In this document: piece after piece, positions 62,142 through 64,000 of the stretch
Numbering within the stretch: position 1 is the first letter of the stretch
Layout: the number at the start of each line of letters is the position of its first letter
Assembly (NCBI GenBank): GCA_902785925.1
Contig: CADAAI010000004.1
Location: 62,001-126,000 of the forward strand
Reading direction: 5' to 3'
Length of the DNA stretch: 64,000 bases
Origin: an uncultured Bacteroidales bacterium
GTDB lineage: Bacteria > Bacteroidota > Bacteroidia > Bacteroidales > Muribaculaceae
Notes under the pieces: generated by a model
The model's database searches: none
What the model saw: the letters and a program-made list of their open reading frames with translations, nothing else
What the model was told of the DNA's origin: nothing
Program-made: the position numbers and the translations under genes

Positions 62142-64000
62142 ATGAAAAAGGTATTAGGACTAGACTTGGGAACTAGCAGCATAGGCTGGGCAGTTGTTAA
62201 CCAAGCAGAGAGCGACAAAGAGAAAAGCAGTATTGTAAAGCTTGGTGTTAGGGTAAATCCATTAACTGTCGATGAAAAAGGAAATTTTGAAAAAGGAAAG
62301 AGTATCACAACCACAGCCGACAGAACTTTAAAGCGTGGTATGCGTCGTAACTTGCAACGCTTCAAACTGCGTCGTGACAAGTTGATTGAGGTTTTGAAAG
62401 AAAACGGTATAATATCAAACGATAGCGTGCTTACTGAGGATGGTGCCTCATCAACCTTTGAAACTCTTTTACTGCGTGCTAAGGCTGCAAAAGAAGAGAT
62501 TAACCTTGAAGAATTTGCTCGAGTGCTCCTTTCCATAAACAAGAAGCGTGGCTACAAGAGCAACCGTAAAGCCAACAACGAAGAAGAAGGTGAGCTAATT
62601 GACGGTATGACAGTAGCAAGGGAACTTTATAATAAAGGCATTACTCCAGGTGAATATGTTTATGAACTACTAAAGGCACAAAAGCGATATAAACCCTCAT
62701 TCTATCGCTCAGACTTGCAAGCTGAACTAGATACAGTGTGGAATAAACAAGCCAAATATTATCCCACATTGCTTGATGAAGAAACAAGACATAAAATTGA
62801 AGGCAAAGGCAAGACTGACACCAGGAAATTGTTCTATGCCGCCCATAATATTAGTGCCGCTGAGGAAAAAGACCGCAAGTTACGCCAAATCACCTATTAC
62901 CAATGGCGCGCCAATGCAGCAAAGACTAAAATAGAGCCCGAGCAACTTGTTACTGTGCTTAGTGAGATTAATGGTGACATTGCTACATCGAGTGGTTATC
63001 TTGGCGCAATAGGTGACCACAGTAAGGAACTTGAAATCAACAAGATGACAGTGGGCGAGTATCTTTTTGACCTAATCAAGAAGAATCCTCACAATAGCCT
63101 GAAGAACATTGTGTTTTATCGCAATGACTATATACATGAGTTCAACACCATTTGGGAAACACAGTCTAGATTCCATAAAGAACTAACACCAGAACTAAAA
63201 GAAAAAATTGCCAATGAGACCATTTTCTTCCAACGCAGGCTAAAATCACAAAAGGGACTGATATCGTTTTGTGAATTGGAAGGAAAAGAGATTACTCTTG
63301 CCAATGGTAAAAAGGTTATGACAGGTCCAAGAGTGTGCCCTAAGAGTTCTCCCCTATTTCAAGAATTCAAGATTTGGCAAGATCTCAACAATCTATTGCT
63401 TGAGAACAAAACCATCAAGAATGGTGATAAGACAGTATTGACCATTGAGCAGAAACAATGCTTATATAATGAACTATATTGCACTAAAGAACTGACTGCT
63501 AAAGAAGCACTCAAAGTGCTTAGTCTCAGTGATAAAGAATATTCACTCAACTTCAAGAAATTGCAAGGCAACATCACTCAAGTGACTTTGCTCAACGCTT
63601 ATAAAAATATTGTTGAGATGACAGGTCATGATGTTGATAAATTTGACAAAATGGATGCCGAAAACAAGTTGCACCTTGTGAAAGCGGTGTTTGAAATGCT
63701 AGGTGCAAAAAACAATTTCTTGACATTTGACTGTGGTTCTACTGCCGATGAAATGCAGAAAAATGCAATGTTTAAATTGTGGCACTTGCTATATTCTTAT
63801 GAGGACGACAACACTCCAACAGGCAATGGCAAGCTTATTGACCACATAGCAGAGTTGACAGGTCTCCCTCATGAATATGCATCAATACTCGCTCGAGTGA
63901 CCTTCGTTCAAGACTTTGGCTCGTTGAGCAGCAAGGCAATAATGAAAATCTTGCCTCACATGAAGAATGAGGGAATGATTTACTCAGATGCTTGCGAAGC
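62142..64000 (+). CDS. cas9: CRISPR-associated endonuclease Cas9, type II-C (5' part)
   Basis: RNA-guided double-strand DNA nuclease of the CRISPR interference complex. ATG at 62142; the frame stays open to the window end (619 residues plus two bases), so it is cut, not disrupted. Visible: RuvC-I motif VLGLDLGTSSIGWAVV with its catalytic Asp at residue 8, an arginine-rich bridge helix (about 63-86: RTLKRGMRRNLQRFKLRRDK), then a helical recognition lobe from about 95, with KKRGYKSNRKA near 133 and FQRRLKSQKG near 366. The HNH, RuvC-II/III and PAM-interacting parts lie outside. The arrangement with a divergent tracrRNA upstream supports type II-C. Confidence 0.95.
   Translation, partial: MKKVLGLDLGTSSIGWAVVNQAESDKEKSSIVKLGVRVNPLTVDEKGNFEKGKSITTTADRTLKRGMRRNLQRFKLRRDKLIEVLKENGIISNDSVLTEDGASSTFETLLLRAKAAKEEINLEEFARVLLSINKKRGYKSNRKANNEEEGELIDGMTVARELYNKGITPGEYVYELLKAQKRYKPSFYRSDLQAELDTVWNKQAKYYPTLLDEETRHKIEGKGKTDTRKLFYAAHNISAAEEKDRKLRQITYYQWRANAAKTKIEPEQLVTVLSEINGDIATSSGYLGAIGDHSKELEINKMTVGEYLFDLIKKNPHNSLKNIVFYRNDYIHEFNTIWETQSRFHKELTPELKEKIANETIFFQRRLKSQKGLISFCELEGKEITLANGKKVMTGPRVCPKSSPLFQEFKIWQDLNNLLLENKTIKNGDKTVLTIEQKQCLYNELYCTKELTAKEALKVLSLSDKEYSLNFKKLQGNITQVTLLNAYKNIVEMTGHDVDKFDKMDAENKLHLVKAVFEMLGAKNNFLTFDCGSTADEMQKNAMFKLWHLLYSYEDDNTPTGNGKLIDHIAELTGLPHEYASILARVTFVQDFGSLSSKAIMKILPHMKNEGMIYSDACE

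Noticed and set aside
61775..64000. CRISPR array near cas9
   Set aside because: No direct repeats with spacers occur in the visible part; the array must lie beyond the right edge or elsewhere.

Overview
The window comes from a member of the Bacteroidota, order Bacteroidales, most likely a gut-type organism such as Muribaculaceae or Prevotellaceae. Support for this includes two SusC/SusD outer-membrane systems, a secreted C10 cysteine protease with a dockerin-like tail, a glycine-lipid gene pair, many SPxxC-type lipoproteins and a type II-C Cas9. Promoters repeatedly match the Bacteroidota signature TTTG, 19-21 bp, TAnnTTTG, and Shine-Dalgarno sequences are essentially absent. No rRNA or tRNA gene was found.

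Layout. 1-8.8 kb: a zinc-ribbon membrane protein cut by the left edge, a very AT-rich divergent gap, nadA, a secreted glutathione peroxidase, rubrerythrin with a free-standing 37-residue rubredoxin-like protein, an ECF sigma factor with a membrane partner, and several small secreted proteins of unknown function. 9-17.7 kb: an NfeD/SPFH pair, the C10 protease, RidA, a lipoprotein, a GlsA/GlsB-like glycine-lipid pair and panB. 17.8-28 kb: leuS, an acyltransferase, a VanX-type dipeptidase, rdgB, an SDR enzyme, a glycosyltransferase and a large MscS channel. 28.2-30.1 kb: an orphan phage-like pair (M15 peptidase and portal-like protein) with nonamer tandem repeats. 30.3-33.1 kb: four consecutive genes for small membrane proteins, three of which begin with a GYF_2 domain.

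33-52 kb is a surface-protein region: a DUF4294 protein, a putative outer-membrane protein, a TonB-receptor-like barrel, then two divergent SusC/SusD loci with a tyrosine recombinase between them. Their 5' ends carry matching promoters and two perfect inverted repeats (16 and 22 bp). This looks like a site-specific inversion cassette and is one of the two most interesting parts of the window.

52-62 kb is housekeeping: a MalY/PatB-type enzyme and dapF, then a minus-strand block (lepB, wbqC-like, a barrel protein, yqeG-like, vanW-like, phzF-like, dnaX). From 61.9 kb a CRISPR-Cas locus begins. A divergent tracrRNA, which can be read directly from its promoter, anti-repeat, nexus and terminator, is followed by cas9, cut by the right edge after 619 residues. 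The CRISPR array and cas1/cas2 are not in the window.

Most large antisense ORFs are shadows of real genes and were left out. Several start codons were moved downstream to an ATG that fits a signal peptide, promoter position or family N-terminus.
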